A stretch of DNA of 64,000 nucleotides from Macrotrachela quadricornifera (taxonomy: Eukaryota; Rotifera; Eurotatoria; Philodinida; Philodinidae), in the NCBI GenBank assembly GCA_022393335.1, contig JAJEKB010020526.1, positions 369,204 through 433,203 of the forward strand. Direction: 5' to 3'. Within the stretch, counting starts at the first letter, position 1, and the number at the start of each line of letters is the position of its first letter. Positions 1-11,690 of this stretch are shown piece by piece. The translations under genes and the position numbers were made by a program. The notes beneath the pieces are model-generated. The model was not told where the DNA came from. It ran no database searches and saw only the letters and a list, made by a program, of their open reading frames with translations.

Positions 1-160
1 ATAAGTGTAAATATAGATTCAAAACATTGTTTTGGTTTTTTTTTGATATTTCTTATTTGCTTTTTCTTATATGATTTTTTTCTATTATTTTAAGAAACAC
101 CTACTTTTTCAAAGGACCAGAAATTGGACAAAGAAACGAGCGTTAAAACACAGAAAAAGA

Positions 161-200
161 TATAAATACTCAAAGAAATGATCAGTTTCATTTCATTAAT
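161..200 (+). promoter_or_regulatory. Possible TATA-type core promoter
   Basis: A TATAAATA motif begins at 161, and pyrimidine-rich TCA-containing start-like sites follow 22-34 bases downstream (around 183-195). The first plausible coding exon starts at 312, which leaves a short 5' UTR. In DNA this AT-rich a TATA match can arise by chance, so the only real support is its position ahead of the signal-peptide exon. Confidence 0.22.
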
Positions 201-311
201 ATTTTTCTTACTTTCTTCAAACATTCAAATAGACTAACGAATTATTCAAATTTTCTTATCTATTATTATTGTTGAACAATTTGCAAAGAGAAAATAGTTC
301 AATTGTTCATA

Positions 312-372
312 ATGATATTATTTGATAATTACAATACATGGTTATTTATGATGATCATTGGGCAAATATCAG
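312..372 (+). CDS. Candidate first exon: signal peptide of the NHL/polycystin gene
   Basis: An ATG at 312 opens 20 codons reading MILFDNYNTWLFMMIIGQIS, a short N-region followed by a hydrophobic stretch. It ends with one base (G372) directly before a good splice donor, GTAAATAA. The exon therefore ends in phase 1. The NHL exons at 20,612 and 27,403 both begin with two bases that need a single leading base, so splicing G to CT gives Ala followed by the mature LSYNQPKF start. The phase match and the signal-peptide character are seen in the sequence. The link across 20 kb is inference. Another start further upstream is not needed. The exon could instead belong to an unseen gene nearer by. Confidence 0.5.
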
Positions 373-1465
373 GTAAATAATTAAAAATATTTTCTTTAGT
401 AATAGTGCAATCGATTTTATCATTGCTCACATATAGAAAACGGAATTTGAAAGATTTTAATTAACGCTACTATTTAAAACAAATATCCATAGCAAATTAG
501 AGTTGTTTTAGTCTAAAAAAATCATCTACGGTTATAATCAATCTCTATTCCTTCATTTTTTTATTTTCTTTATCCTCTTTAATCGACTGAAGACGTAATA
601 AGAAATAAAGAGAGATATATATTTTACGTGCTTGTTGAACGTTTTACTTCTCTCTCACTTAATAATTGAAATTTTTATTATTGTTGCAAAGTAAAAGACT
701 AGAAAGCAAGTATGCAGTATACATTTTATTAACTTTTTCTTAAAAATACAGAATTGAACTGTGTTTTTCTCAGGCAAAGTGTAAAGTAATATCATAAAAA
801 AGAAACTACTATGCAATTACACACGATCCGACAAATGTCTGGTCTTTTGTTTTAGAGACATATTACAATGTTTTTTACGCCTAAAGATGTTGGCTATTGA
901 ACAGTTATGACGAGCGTACCATTCTTCGGTGGCAAAATTTGTTAAGAAATTTCTGAACTTGTATTTGCTAGTGCTTTAGGTTTTGAAACGAAACGACTTA
1001 GGATGATAGAATTTCTGATTAACTAAAACAAAATTTTTGTTTCGAGAAATAATATCAGGTATACAAGAATAATAGGTTTTTACAGACTGAAGATTTTATT
1101 CTTCGAAATGTTCATTCATTATGTTTTCTGGAAAGCATGACTTCGATCAGTTGTTGCTAGTATAAACGCGTTCGGTGTTAGAAGTACTGAAAAATTCTTT
1201 CGAATTTTATAGGATGTCGATTCGCTTTCATACATAATAAGAAAGTAAACCACAATGTTTTTGCATTGAATAGGATTTTTTTGATTACAAAAAAAATTAG
1301 TAAAAAATAGGAAAAAAATAGCGCAAAGTCTACTCGGAGAAAATATGGTGTCCCCAAACCTCAACAGTCAAGAAGGTCTTAGTACCTATTATTCTTCTCT
1401 TTTAAGATATGCATCGTTTGTACTATAATATTAACGTGGCGCTCCTCTCATAAACAAACGATTTT

Positions 1466-2324
1466 ACTTAGGTCAGTCCAAAAGTAGTAGCGAAGGTATA
1501 TCAATTTCTTATAGAAAACAGCCGGCTGGTTATTTTAGATGATAACGTGGAAAGCATATTGTATCCTATTTTATTATTGTATAACACGTTATATTATAAA
1601 AACTAAAATATACCACAAAATACAGTGTGAAAAGCTCTACAATTTACAAAAGACTGCTCATTTGATAGTTGTGCTTTTTTGTTTAAAACCGAGCAAAAGC
1701 CAGAGTGACTAAATTTTGACGTTGCCAAAACATGATCTCTTTTTGGCAAAAATCGTATTCGTTTTTACCCATGTCATTTTCTTATTACTTAATATGTTTA
1801 CCAGAAAAGCAAAATACACTACAAGATGCGGCGTGAAGAACTCTAAAATTTTACAAAGGACAACTATAAAAAGGTGATGTTGGCAAAAACGGATACAATA
1901 CTAACTATAAAAGGCTCCTTTTCATAACAGTGAAATTTGGTCGTTCCGAGTTTTAACGATTTTGAAACAAAACAGTGCAACGATCAAATAAGTAGTCTTT
2001 TGTAAACTGTAGAGTTTTTTACGCTGCATCTTGTGATATATTTTGTTTTTTTAATATAATGTGTTAAACGACGACAAAATGATCAAATGCAAAAATAAAA
2101 TTCAAAAGTGCTCCATCCGTTACAATCTAAAACAACCAGTCAGATGTCTACAAAAATAGTTTTTATTGAAGTTTTATTACTATGATTTTAGACGAATAGT
2201 GATCAAATAGCAAAGAAAAATAGAGCTTTCTTTTCTCTATCAGATTATATAGAAAAAAAAGTTTCTCAGAACTCTCTGTAAGAAATTGATATATCTCCGC
2301 CACTACTTTTGGACTGATCTAAGT
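1466..2324. mobile_element. Foldback/MITE element, ends ACTTAGRTCAGTCCAAAAGT
   Basis: The ends form an inverted repeat of roughly 45 bp with few mismatches (left from ACTTAGG at 1466, right ending at 2324). Inside lies a roughly 50-bp module (AAATATACCAC, then a GTGAAAAGCTC-type core, then ACAATTTAC). It is seen near 1,600 and 1,806 and in reverse near 1,990-2,070. The same module occurs in the element at 28,396-29,350, so the two share ancestry. There is no transposase ORF. The end type resembles Tc1/mariner-like non-autonomous elements, but I cannot show a clean TA target duplication. Confidence 0.6.
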
Positions 2325-2351
2325 ATATTTCAAAACATTCATACCTCTTAA

Positions 2352-3068
2352 GGGGAACCCCCCCCCCCTCAGAAAGCTATCTTTTAAACGGTACAACCGA
2401 TCTCGATGAAAATTTCAGGAAATAGAAAAAGTGACCTAACTAGCATATGAAAAAAATTTGAACCAATCATTTTTTATAACTGAGAAATTATACAACATTT
2501 ACTCCTAAAAACGGGGCTTCTGGCACGGAACATTTTCCCGACACTTGGTAGCATGGAAAATGTTGTACTTTGTTTCAAAATGAAGAAAAGTCTTTTATCT
2601 AGAAATTGTAGGGAACAGTTTTTTGAAATTCGTTTTCGTTGAAGTGTAATGGACATTTCAACCTGAGAATCGCGAAAACTGTTTTGAGCTCTTTTAGAGA
2701 TTTTCATATATCTGGATAATGGATATATATTTTGAAAATCTGTTCCTACAATTTATAGAGAAATGTTTGATCTTTCGAATAAAAAAAAATTATTAATATA
2801 TGTTGAGAGATGGGCCGGGAAAATGTTCCGCAATGACCATAAAAGAAGAAAAAAGCGAAGCTGAGAAAAACGAATAGCAACATTGCAAAGATGGCGGTAA
2901 TGACATTGTGTATAAATAAACAAACGCGTCAAAGCTGGTCTAAATATGCTCCGTTCATATACAATTTATACATATTCCGAAAGAGAACACTCAGGACTAC
3001 ACGAATATGTGTTTTTTGAAAAATCGATTTTTTTATGAAAAATCGACTTTCTGAGGGGGGGTTCCCCC
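2352..3068. mobile_element. TTAA-flanked MITE with G/C-run terminal inverted repeats (copy 1)
   Basis: TTAA at 2348-2351 and 3069-3072 flank inverted ends starting GGGGAACCCCCC and continuing CTCAGAAAG (right end CTTTCTGAG, then a G run, then TTCCCC). TTAA target sites are the hallmark of piggyBac-type insertion, and no transposase is encoded. A second member of the family lies at 3942-4837. Confidence 0.6.
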
Positions 3069-3941
3069 TTAAACACTGCATTGAAAAAGTCTAAAATATT
3101 ATACACAATCTAGTCTACTTGAGAGGTTAATATAAGCAAGGTTTCAGGTCAAAATTCGATATCTTGGGAACAAAGCCGTGATGGCTTAGATCCTCTACAG
3201 ATTTTTCGTATCTCACCAAGGTCTACTTATAGTCAAAAGATGAAGACTAAATTTGTTGGGCATTTCAGGAAATTTTTTCCTTAAATCTTTGACTCTAATT
3301 AGCGGTTTTCTGACCACACATTTGCAAATTTTTCAAAAAGTGCTTTTTTTCAAAAGCAAACAAAGGAAAATTCGAAAATTGGATTCTGATACCACCTAGC
3401 CTTTAATGCACTCTATAATTTAAAAACCAGCCCAATATGCTTAGCATTGGTCTTTACTTTGAAATCTTGCCTGCATTAGGAATATTTCCGATCAAGAAAT
3501 TGACTATAACTCCTGAAAATCTCGCAGATTTGAGAACATATTTAAAATACAATCTATTCACTCAAAACTAACATTCTCTGAGGCTTTGGTTGAATTCTAT
3601 CGAAAAATAAAAGAATATGTTTGTGATGAGGGCTCCCCGTTACTTGAACTATATTAAATGCATATCTCAAAAATAACACTGAACAGACTGCTAGGAATCT
3701 GCTTCTATTTTAAATACTATTTCGTACAAAATTTGTTAACCCCTTTCCCTAAAGTTCAGATGGTCGCACCATCTCTGTAGACATTTAGAATTCGGAAAGT
3801 CTATAGATCTGAATTCAGGTCTTCGTTCACCTATTCACGTTTTAATTTTCAATAGAGGTTGGATATCACATTACTATTTCCAAACTGTATATTTTTCTCA
3901 ACTAGAATATTTCTACAAGCAATAGAGAATGCTTCACTTAA

Positions 3942-4837
3942 GGGGGTCCCCCCCCTCAGAAAAATGACTTTTCTGAAAATAAATCAATATTGAGTTTTTA
4001 GTATAGGAAGATGCGCCGGAATTTCCTCTTTCAGAATACTTATGGGTTTTTGAAAAATGACTCAGTTTTAAAAGACTTATCGTAAAAAATTTCCACCCTA
4101 CTACCCAGTTTTCTTAGGAATTTCTTCGGTTTTTCAGTTTTGAAAATTGCTTATTATTCCATATAACAACATTGCATATAACATTTTTTTTGTATTAAAT
4201 ATGATAGATGGCATTAGCTTATTCACTTCTCACACGCTTTAAAAAAGTCCATTGGCATATATTGAAAATATACCATGTAAACATGTTTTTTTGTAATTTG
4301 CCTGTAAAAATCCATTTCTAAAACTTTTTTTGCGTTTTTCTCAGAACACGGTTTTCGATCAGAAAAATTGGAACTCCTCCCTCATTTTTCGAGCTATACC
4401 CAATATTTTTTTTTTGTTTTAAAGGTCTCAGTAAGACGAAACTTTTGATCAACCAGTTTTTTTAAAATCGATTCCTGGGTTGAGAAAAGTGGAATTTACT
4501 GTCGTCAGATCACTGTTTTTTAAAATATACCTACTAAAATATTCATAAAAAATGAACAATAGGGAATTTAAAAGTTCTGGTTGATCAAAAGTTGCGTACT
4601 GACGTGGGCTTTAATTTGAAACCAACCCGAGCTCTACATCTTCTGTTGAGACGGAGGCTTGTCAATTTTCCTGAAGGCCAAAAATGACCTATGAATCAGC
4701 TAGAAATCGAGTCTAGTACGACCTATAGGGCTGAGATTTTTACCAGAAGCATATCTCACTAAGATCACTCATCTCTGAAAATTTCAGCTCAAACGGACCA
4801 TTCTAAGTGAGAAATTTTTTCTGAGGGGGGGACCCCC
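3942..4837. mobile_element. TTAA-flanked MITE with G/C-run terminal inverted repeats (copy 2)
   Basis: TTAA at 3938-3941 and 4838-4841 flank inverted ends that read GGGGGTCCCCCCCC then TCAGAAAA, mirrored at the right by TTTTCTGAG, a G run and ACCCCC. The end structure is the same as the element at 2352-3068, but the interior differs and has no ORF. It is most simply a piggyBac-type non-autonomous element, judged by TTAA and inverted ends only. Confidence 0.6.
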
Positions 4838-5288
4838 TTAAGTGAAAATAAAATTTTCCTAGATAAATCTCTCGAATCTTTAATATTTTTTCGAAAAACA
4901 CTTTATTTCAGGAATCAATATGCCTGTGAGTATTGTTATAGGTTTACAATGCCTATTAGTTGAAAACATTAACATAGCAAAGTACTAAGCTGTATTCATA
5001 TCTCTTTATGATGTTGGCATACTTCTAAGTTTATAGATATTGGACACAAATATGCAAGTCGATAGTACACATAAGAGCGTATATTTTCATAAAAGAACGC
5101 TAATGAAAGTATGAGGAATCCATGTAAACAACGGCTCATATACATATATGTATGAGAGAGCAGCCGCATGTATTTAGAGCTTTGACGTGGAGATTAGGGA
5201 AAAAGAAATAGATATCGACATTTGACATAAATATAAAGAGTTAGATCTTGGTACCATTGTTAGAAATCAATAGATATACGGTATTAGA

Positions 5289-5365
5289 GAGAGCAACATG
5301 ATTGAGTGGTTATGTATTTGGCACATAATCATTAGCTACTGAGTTCAAACCTCAGTATCGCCAGT
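5289..5365 (+). repeat. tRNA-related retroposon fragment
   Basis: Two pol III promoter-like boxes sit at tRNA spacing: an A-box-like TGATTGAGTGG at 5299-5309 and a B-box-like GAGTTCAAACCTC at 5341-5353. I could not fold a full cloverleaf with a paired acceptor stem, so it is not called a functional tRNA. It lies just ahead of the LINE remains and could be a SINE head or part of that element's 5' region. Confidence 0.4.
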
Positions 5366-5974
5366 CGTGTAAGGACCTTGGACAAGTCACTCATGCTCAT
5401 TTGTCTCGGATCTCTCTAGCCAATAATATAGGGAATAACGATTCAACACATGAGAACCTAATCGCGACATCTCATCCTAAGATTTCGTGCCAGTCCCCAG
5501 TCTGGACTAAAAAACAAAGCGTTGGACAGAAAGGAGTGCAAATGCCGCCGTTCAAAAAAGGAAAAAGACGATAGAAAACAAGATCCGCCTTCTCCGTTAA
5601 GTAACTAGGACAGAGTCCAAAAATTGTCTATTGGAAAACCAACAAAAATGAGACATGGGAAAACAAGCACACAGAAACTACAACTAGTCAAAAACAGACT
5701 GACAGGTGAAATGTGAAACGTTCAGATATTATGGGCAATTAGAAAACTAGAGTTGCTAAGAAATGAGATGGAGAGGACCAGGCACGATAGAATAGGTGTT
5801 TTAAAAGTACGTTGGATAGGCAAAAGCGAAACATCAAATGAAGACTTCATCTGGTGAAGAGAAGACAACACACAAATGAGAGGTGTAAGACTTCTGCTAA
5901 ATGTCTAAAAAATACTCATAGGATACAACTCAATTCAACGTAGTAACGTTAAAAATCACAATAAAACATGCATA

Positions 5975-6477
5975 AGCATGAAGACCCACACCTCTTAGAT
6001 GAGGACATCGAGGCTTTCTACAACATTCTCGAGGACGCGTTAGCAGACGCCCATAGGAAAGACATAGTCATCATAACAGGCGACTAGAACGCAAAAGTAG
6101 GTATCGATAATACGGACTGCAAATGGGTAAATGAAAGATACAGACATGGCGACAGGAATAAGAGAGGAGAGCGTCTGCTAGAGTTCGCATCTACATATAA
6201 CATATACATATATAACACGAGATTCGTGCAGAAATCACAAAGAAAATGTACTTTGGAAATCGTCGACTACCGTACACAAAAATATGATTAGCTTGATACT
6301 CATGCAACAAAAATGGAAATCTTCGGTCATCAATTGTAGGACATTCCAAAGTACTGATATCTGCTCAGACCACTCGCTAGTGCTCTGTAATATTAGTTTG
6401 CGGCTCAAAAAAATACACAACAAAACGCAAGAACTGATGTAAGTCAAATAAAAATCGAGAGAGTAAAGCAGTACTAT
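5975..6477 (+). pseudogene. LINE endonuclease (APE-type) remnant, 5' part of a split retrotransposon
   Basis: Conceptual translation with frame changes gives DEDIEAFYNILEDAL, then IITGD-stop-NAKVG, then a motif RHGDRNKRGERLLEFA. These correspond to the conserved GDWNAKVG and GERN-x-RG-x-RLLEF segments of apurinic-type endonucleases in RTE/CR1-like LINEs. The stop (TAG, about 6,086) sits exactly where the family has Trp, one base from TGG. More stops follow, so the copy is dead. The reverse transcriptase part continues at 9,742 after an inserted 3.3-kb element, and both halves lie on the + strand. Confidence 0.7.
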
Positions 6478-6726
6478 CAAGGGGGAAAGTGCGATGTAGG
6501 TGCCGCCAGCACCTCGGCACCTAGTCAGCACCTCAGCACCTCAGCACCTGAGCAGCTCTTTAAACCACAGTGAATGGTACTGGGTGGAATATGTTTAGGA
6601 TGGGCGAAATAAGCTAGGGATGGTCGGGTTGGGTGAGATAGGCTGGGGGTGTCTGGAAATAGATAGGTATGCATCAATTCCAGTCAGGATTGGCTAATCA
6701 GTCATTAGAAGGATATCCTTTGGCCC

Positions 6727-7445
6727 TCAACTCCTATATTGGCAGAATACCTCTAAGTCTTCTAGTCTTATATTATGGAGGTGCCCGTAGGTCTTCAAGT
6801 CCTATATTATGAGGTACACTTGTATGTTCAAGTCCTATATTATGAGGGTGTTCTTAGGTCCTCAAGTCTTATATTGGGAGGGTACCTCTAAGTCCTCTAA
6901 TCCTATATTATGGGGGTGCCCTTATGTCCTCAAGTCCTATATTATGAGGGTGCCCTTAGGTCCTCAAGTCTTATATTGGGAGGGTACCTCTAAGTCCTCA
7001 AGTCCTATATTATGNNNNNNNNNNGTCTTATATTGGGAGGGTACCTCTAAGTCCTCAAGTCCTATATTATGGCGGTGCCCTTATGTCCTCAAGTCCTATA
7101 TTATGGGGGTGCCCTTATGTCCTTAAGTCCTATATTATGGAGGTGTCCTTATGTCCTCAAGTCCTATATTATGGGGGTGCCCTTATGTTCTCAAGTCCTA
7201 TATTGGGAAAGTACCTCTAAGTCCTCTAGTCCTATATTACTAAGGTATCCTTAGATCCTAAAGTCCTATATTGAAAGGATATCTCTAGGTCCTGAAGTCC
7301 TATATTATAGGAGTACCCTCGGATGCTCAAATCCCAAATTGGGAAGATATATATCAAGATCCTCAAGTCTTATATTATGGGAGTGCTCTTGGGTGCTCTA
7401 GTCCTATATTAGTAGGATATCCTTAGGTCCTGAAGTTCTATTGTA
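6727..7445. repeat. Minisatellite array, about 34-bp unit, with an assembly gap
   Basis: The unit is roughly CCTCAAGTCCTATATTATGG followed by GGGTGCCCTTAGGT, repeated with drift about 20 times. A run of ten N at 7015-7024 interrupts it, so the true copy number is unknown. The long apparent ORFs here are only the translated repeat. The same unit recurs in reverse at 7,925-8,270 and in another element at 52,330-52,460 and 54,237-54,385. Confidence 0.85.
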
Positions 7446-7454
7446 TAGAGGTAT

Positions 7455-7915
7455 GGATGTAACAATAGCAATAAGAGTTAATATCACTTGGTATTGGTAT
7501 TGGCTGCTATCGATATTGGTGTAGCAGGCTGTTGGTCTCTCACGTCAAATATCAATAATGTGAAAAAACCGACAACAGCTTCGAATTCCTCGACCCCAAG
7601 TGTTTCTGATCAAACTTTTTAAAAAGTCGTTATTTTCGAAAATTAACCTTTTGTAAATGATAGAAATCAAATTCGAAAACTTTGAGAAACCAATTATAAA
7701 TTTTTGATTCTTTCATCAGGAAATACTTTACTTTATGAAAATAACGACTTTTCATAAAGTTTGATCAAAGTTTTCTGGGGTCGAGAAATCCGAATCCGTT
7801 GCCAATTTTTAAAAGTATTGGTATTTGATGTCAGAGGACAACGACTCCTACACCAATACCGATACTAGTCGTTACTAAAAGCAATTGCTATTGCTTGATA
7901 TTGGTATTGTTACTT
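7455..7915. repeat. Imperfect inverted repeat, nested foldback
   Basis: The left arm (about 7,455-7,650) and right arm (about 7,735-7,915) are imperfect reverse complements. Shared landmarks are GGTATTGG, the CTCGACCCC/GGGGTCGAG pair and the AAGTCGTTATTTTC/AATAACGACTT pair. The centre holds no ORF. It lies between two oppositely oriented minisatellite arrays and makes the centre of the larger element a nested hairpin. Confidence 0.6.
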
Positions 7916-7924
7916 TCACACTGC

Positions 7925-8270
7925 TGTACAATAGGAGACAAGGACTTAGAGGTACCCTCCTAATACAGGACTTGAGAGGTGAGCGTACTCTCCTAATATA
8001 GGAGTTAAGGACCTAGAGGTACCTTCGGAATATAGAACTCTAAGACCAAAAGCTATCTACCTAATATAGAACTTAAGGACCCAGTGGTACACTCCCAATA
8101 TAGAACTTGGTGAGTGAGGGTATCCTCCTGATATAGGACTTGAGGACCTAAGGATACCTTCATAATATAGGTTATAGAACCCAAGGATACTCTTCTAATA
8201 ACTGATGAGCCAGCCGTGACTGGGTATCCAGTCGGACTGGACCAGTCCATACCTTCGAGTACACCGAATT
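7925..8270. repeat. Minisatellite array in opposite orientation
   Basis: Units of the form AGGACTTGAGGACCTAGGGG-like with TAATATAGG are the reverse complement of the array at 6,727-7,445. Together the two arrays form arms of a large inverted structure inside the hAT-like element. The minus-strand ORF over this stretch is a translated repeat and not a gene. Confidence 0.75.
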
Positions 8271-8785
8271 GCAATCAGAGGAGATTAGAGTAATATTGCG
8301 GTAGGATTGAAGTGGGAGCGAAGTACACTTGAACTAGAGTGGAGTTTGCATGGAGTACGGGTGTAGTAAAGAAGTACTGAAGTAGAGCCTTTAGCTACTT
8401 GGAAATTAATCATTTTTCCGTCTCCGACAAAATGAGATTCTTTTGTGAGTGCGTTATGGGGATGTATTCTCCTTGTAAAGCGTGAACCATGATATTACTC
8501 AAGGAGAAAATTTTAGACATAAGAGCCTTTTAATACGAATATATGCACCAAATACCAGGATTTTATGTTTAGAGAAATTAAATTAGAAAGCTGTCAAGAT
8601 CTGAGTACGTTATTTTCTAACATTCCGTATTAATAAAATGGCTGTATGAAAATTATTTGACAAACGATGATTTAGTCTATGACGTAGCATCGACTTATTT
8701 TACAAACAAAGCTCATCAGACGACTTGCTCAGCTCTTTCTCGTCAAAATCGTATTTCTAAACTACCACAAAGCTCTTCATTTATA

Positions 8786-9361
8786 CACGGTGTTCCAAAA
8801 GTCCCTTTAAAAATGAAGTTGTGAATAGCTATCGCATTAATGGAAAAAGAATATCTAAATGAGTTTTGGTCCACAAAGAGGCTGAATGATCCCCAGAGTG
8901 CTCTGAAAGTTTCAGTCAAACCGAGTGGTCTTTTACTGAAATATTCAATTTACAAGGTATCGAAGTTTTCTGACATTTTTACATTTAGGAACATTTTTTG
9001 GAAATCCTCTATTTCAGGAAATAACCATTCGTTTTGGCTGAATTTTTCAGGAAATCATAAAGAGCATTCAACCGCTTCATAGATCCAATTTCATTCGAAA
9101 ATTTGGCTCATTAAGTTTTCTTCACAGAGTATCCCAAAAAGCCCCGTGAGAATAAAATGTGAATAGTGTTTGAGTAGTTCAAGTGATTTTAAAGCATTTT
9201 TTAAAATATATGATTTTACCCTGCGTGTGATCTTATTTCTTATGTATGAAATAAAACTTCAGAGCAGGCTCTATGAAATGATAAAAAGTTTATGTTGATC
9301 GATTGCATTATATCAAAAAATATTAAGGAGAACTTTTTAAAGGGACTTTTGGAACACCCTG
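8786..9361. mobile_element. Mariner-type MITE
   Basis: TA dinucleotides at 8784-8785 and 9362-9363 flank inverted ends CACGGTGTTCCAAAAGTCCC and, read from the right, CAGGGTGTTCCAAAAGTCCC, extending through CTTTAAAAA. TA target and CAGGGTGTTCCAAAAG-type ends are characteristic of Tc1/mariner elements. At 576 bp with no transposase it is non-autonomous. It sits inside the hAT-like element, so it is the youngest of three nested insertions. Confidence 0.75.
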
Positions 9362-9741
9362 TACAATTAAAAAGAACTAACATCATATCCGTGTTTGTCG
9401 ATCTCGATTGTCCCTCGATCGAGTTTTATGTAATATAGTCTCTTATTTTTATCTTATTTTTGGACCCATCAGTGGAATGTGGACACACAAGCAAATAAGC
9501 AAGAAGATAATTTATGTTCCCTAAACTTTTCTCTATGAGAAAGGGAACATAGGCTTCAGAAATTAGCCGGTTTCTCAACATTTATGCGGCATCTGCTCGA
9601 CACCTATCAGCACCTAGCTAGCACCTGAGCACCCAGCCAGCACCTCAGCACCTAGCCAACACCTCAGCACCTAGCAAGCACCTCAGCACCTGCTATCTGT
9701 TTTGAGTGCCCAGGTGTCGCACTTTCCCCCTTGAGTACTAT

Positions 9742-11690
9742 AGTAATTTACTAGCAGAAAATGTAGGAAAAATTGAGCAGGCTGACAGCCTAGACGAATA
9801 TGTGAGAAAAATACAAGATAGCGGAGACAACAATATTTGCGAGAAGGACAGCCAAGAAATCTTGGATATTTGAAGAAACACTGAAATTAGCAGATGAAAA
9901 ATGGAAACTACAACAAACTAAAAATCTTTCTAACTAGAAAACACAACAATACAAAGACCTCTGTAAGGAAGTTAAAAAGGCAACGAGACAGAATAACGGA
10001 CGATAGATACAGCAATAGTGCAAAGAAGTCGAAAAGGATCTAACTATTGAGAACATCAGACAGGTGCACAGTCTAATAAGAATGCTAAGAAGAAAATTCA
10101 CGCTGCGAATAGACGTAATACAAGACTAAGACGGCGAGATCCTGCAGTCACAAGAAGAAATCATAGACCGCTGGACGAAACAGTGCTGAAGTGCCACAAG
10201 AGGTCCTACACTTAGAAATGGAAGAGGTAATGCGTACGCTGAAAAAGAACTAAAGTTCAGGATCAGATGGAATCACAGTAGAAATGCTGCAAGCGGGAGG
10301 AAAATAGCTAGTACAACAAATTCACAAACTATGCAACAAAGCATGCCACGAAGGTACTATTCCAGAAGAATCAGGCAGATCCATCCTAGTGCCGATACCA
10401 AAGAAAGGAGACCTAAGCGAATGTGCGCACTATCGAACGATCTCACGCATTGACCATACCGCAAAAGTATTGTTAATCGTCCTACCCAATAGGCTTAAGC
10501 AACAACTTCAGTCCCACCTCTCGGAAGAGCAAGCAGGATTCAGGAAAGACAGAAGTACAATACACCAAATCCTAACACTCATACTATTAACAGAAAAGGC
10601 GATACAACAAAGGGAAGAAAGTCTACAATTGCTTTATAGACTTCCAAAAAGCTTGCGATACAATCAAACGTGAAGGCATATGAGTAGTACGAAGGTCATA
10701 CGGTATAGAATAAAAGGTGATGACACTACTACAAAACATATATGAAAAAAGTTCAGTCAGCAGTACGAATAACGAAAACGATGGAAAGTGGCTTTGCACA
10801 GATGTTGAAACCCGACATGGCGATCCCCTGTCACCACTACTGTTCGTCACATATCTAGAACGGGTAATGGACCATGTGAAACAGAGCAATCGCTGAAACA
10901 ATATCAGTGAAACACGAGTAAACAACCTGAGATTTGCCGATGACCTAGACCTAATAGACGAAAACTAAAGCTCCTTACAAAAACAAATTGAGGTAGCTAG
11001 AATTACTGGAGAACAAGCAAGACTAGCCGTGAACCCAGCCAAAAGAAAGGCAATGGTATTCGGTGAAAAAAAAGCATAGAGTAAGCAATAATTATAGCAG
11101 GAGAAGCTATACAGAATGTCGATAAGTTCGAGTCATTAGATAATAACCGCTCAGAAGACATCATAAGATGAATAGGCAAAGCAACTGGAGCAACGGCATC
11201 CTTGAAACACATATAGACAGGCAAGAAACTAATAATACAAAACAAACTGAAGATTCTAACAACGTGTATCTTCAACGTATTATTATACACCTCAGAAACG
11301 TGGACTTTGAAGGAGACCGACAAAAGAAAACTATTTGCATTCAAAATGAAATGCTGCTGAAGGATACTTCGAATCAGTTGGAAAGACAATATCGAAAGTA
11401 AAAATTATAGTAAACACAATCAAGACAAGAAAAATCAGATTGTTCAGCCACATTTGTAGAACGGATGATAATCGGCTGATAAAACATATACTATTCGTAA
11501 AAATAGACGAAAAATCTCGAAGACGACATCACAGACTGATATGGAGGCAGCGAACAAAAACTCTTATGCCTAGCGCAGAATCGACAGATATGGAAGAGAC
11601 TAATCCATACAGTGGTTGGCTCCAACAGACGATAAGCCTACGGGACATCATGAATCATATGAATTAGAAATAGGTAGTTATAAGGAGTTG
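9742..11690 (+). pseudogene. LINE reverse transcriptase remnant, 3' part of the split retrotransposon
   Basis: Reading across frames shows SGSDGITVEMLQAGGK, then VPIPKKGDLSECAHYRTIS, then LSEEQAGFRKDRST, and the catalytic box as FADDLDLI at about 10,930-10,955. The 3' end keeps LAQNRQIWKRLIHTVVG, the usual C-terminal tail of RTE/CR1-like LINEs. There are many stops and frameshifts, so no activity is expected. The longest clean stretch is 10,389-10,673. The endonuclease half lies upstream of the 6,478-9,733 insertion. The family (RTE or CR1-like) is judged from motif style only. Confidence 0.75.

Larger units (their letters stand above)
6478..9733. mobile_element. hAT-like non-autonomous element with 8-bp target duplication, inserted in the LINE
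   Basis: The element is bounded by a perfect 17-bp inverted repeat, CAAGGGGGAAAGTGCGA (6478-6494 and 9717-9733). It is flanked by perfect 8-bp direct repeats AGTACTAT (6470-6477 and 9734-9741). Eight-base duplications and CA-G-run ends are typical of the hAT superfamily. The LINE reads on across it. It codes for no transposase. Its contents are CAGCACCT-type subterminal direct repeats at both ends, two opposing minisatellite arrays, an inverted repeat at 7,455-7,915 and a nested mariner-type MITE. Confidence 0.75.

Noticed and set aside
5289..5365. A functional tRNA gene.
   Set aside because: A- and B-box-like motifs are present, but acceptor and anticodon stems do not pair convincingly, and it adjoins LINE remains.
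6727..8270. A CRISPR-like array.
   Set aside because: Adjacent, diverged units without distinct spacers in a eukaryotic transposon. It is a minisatellite.
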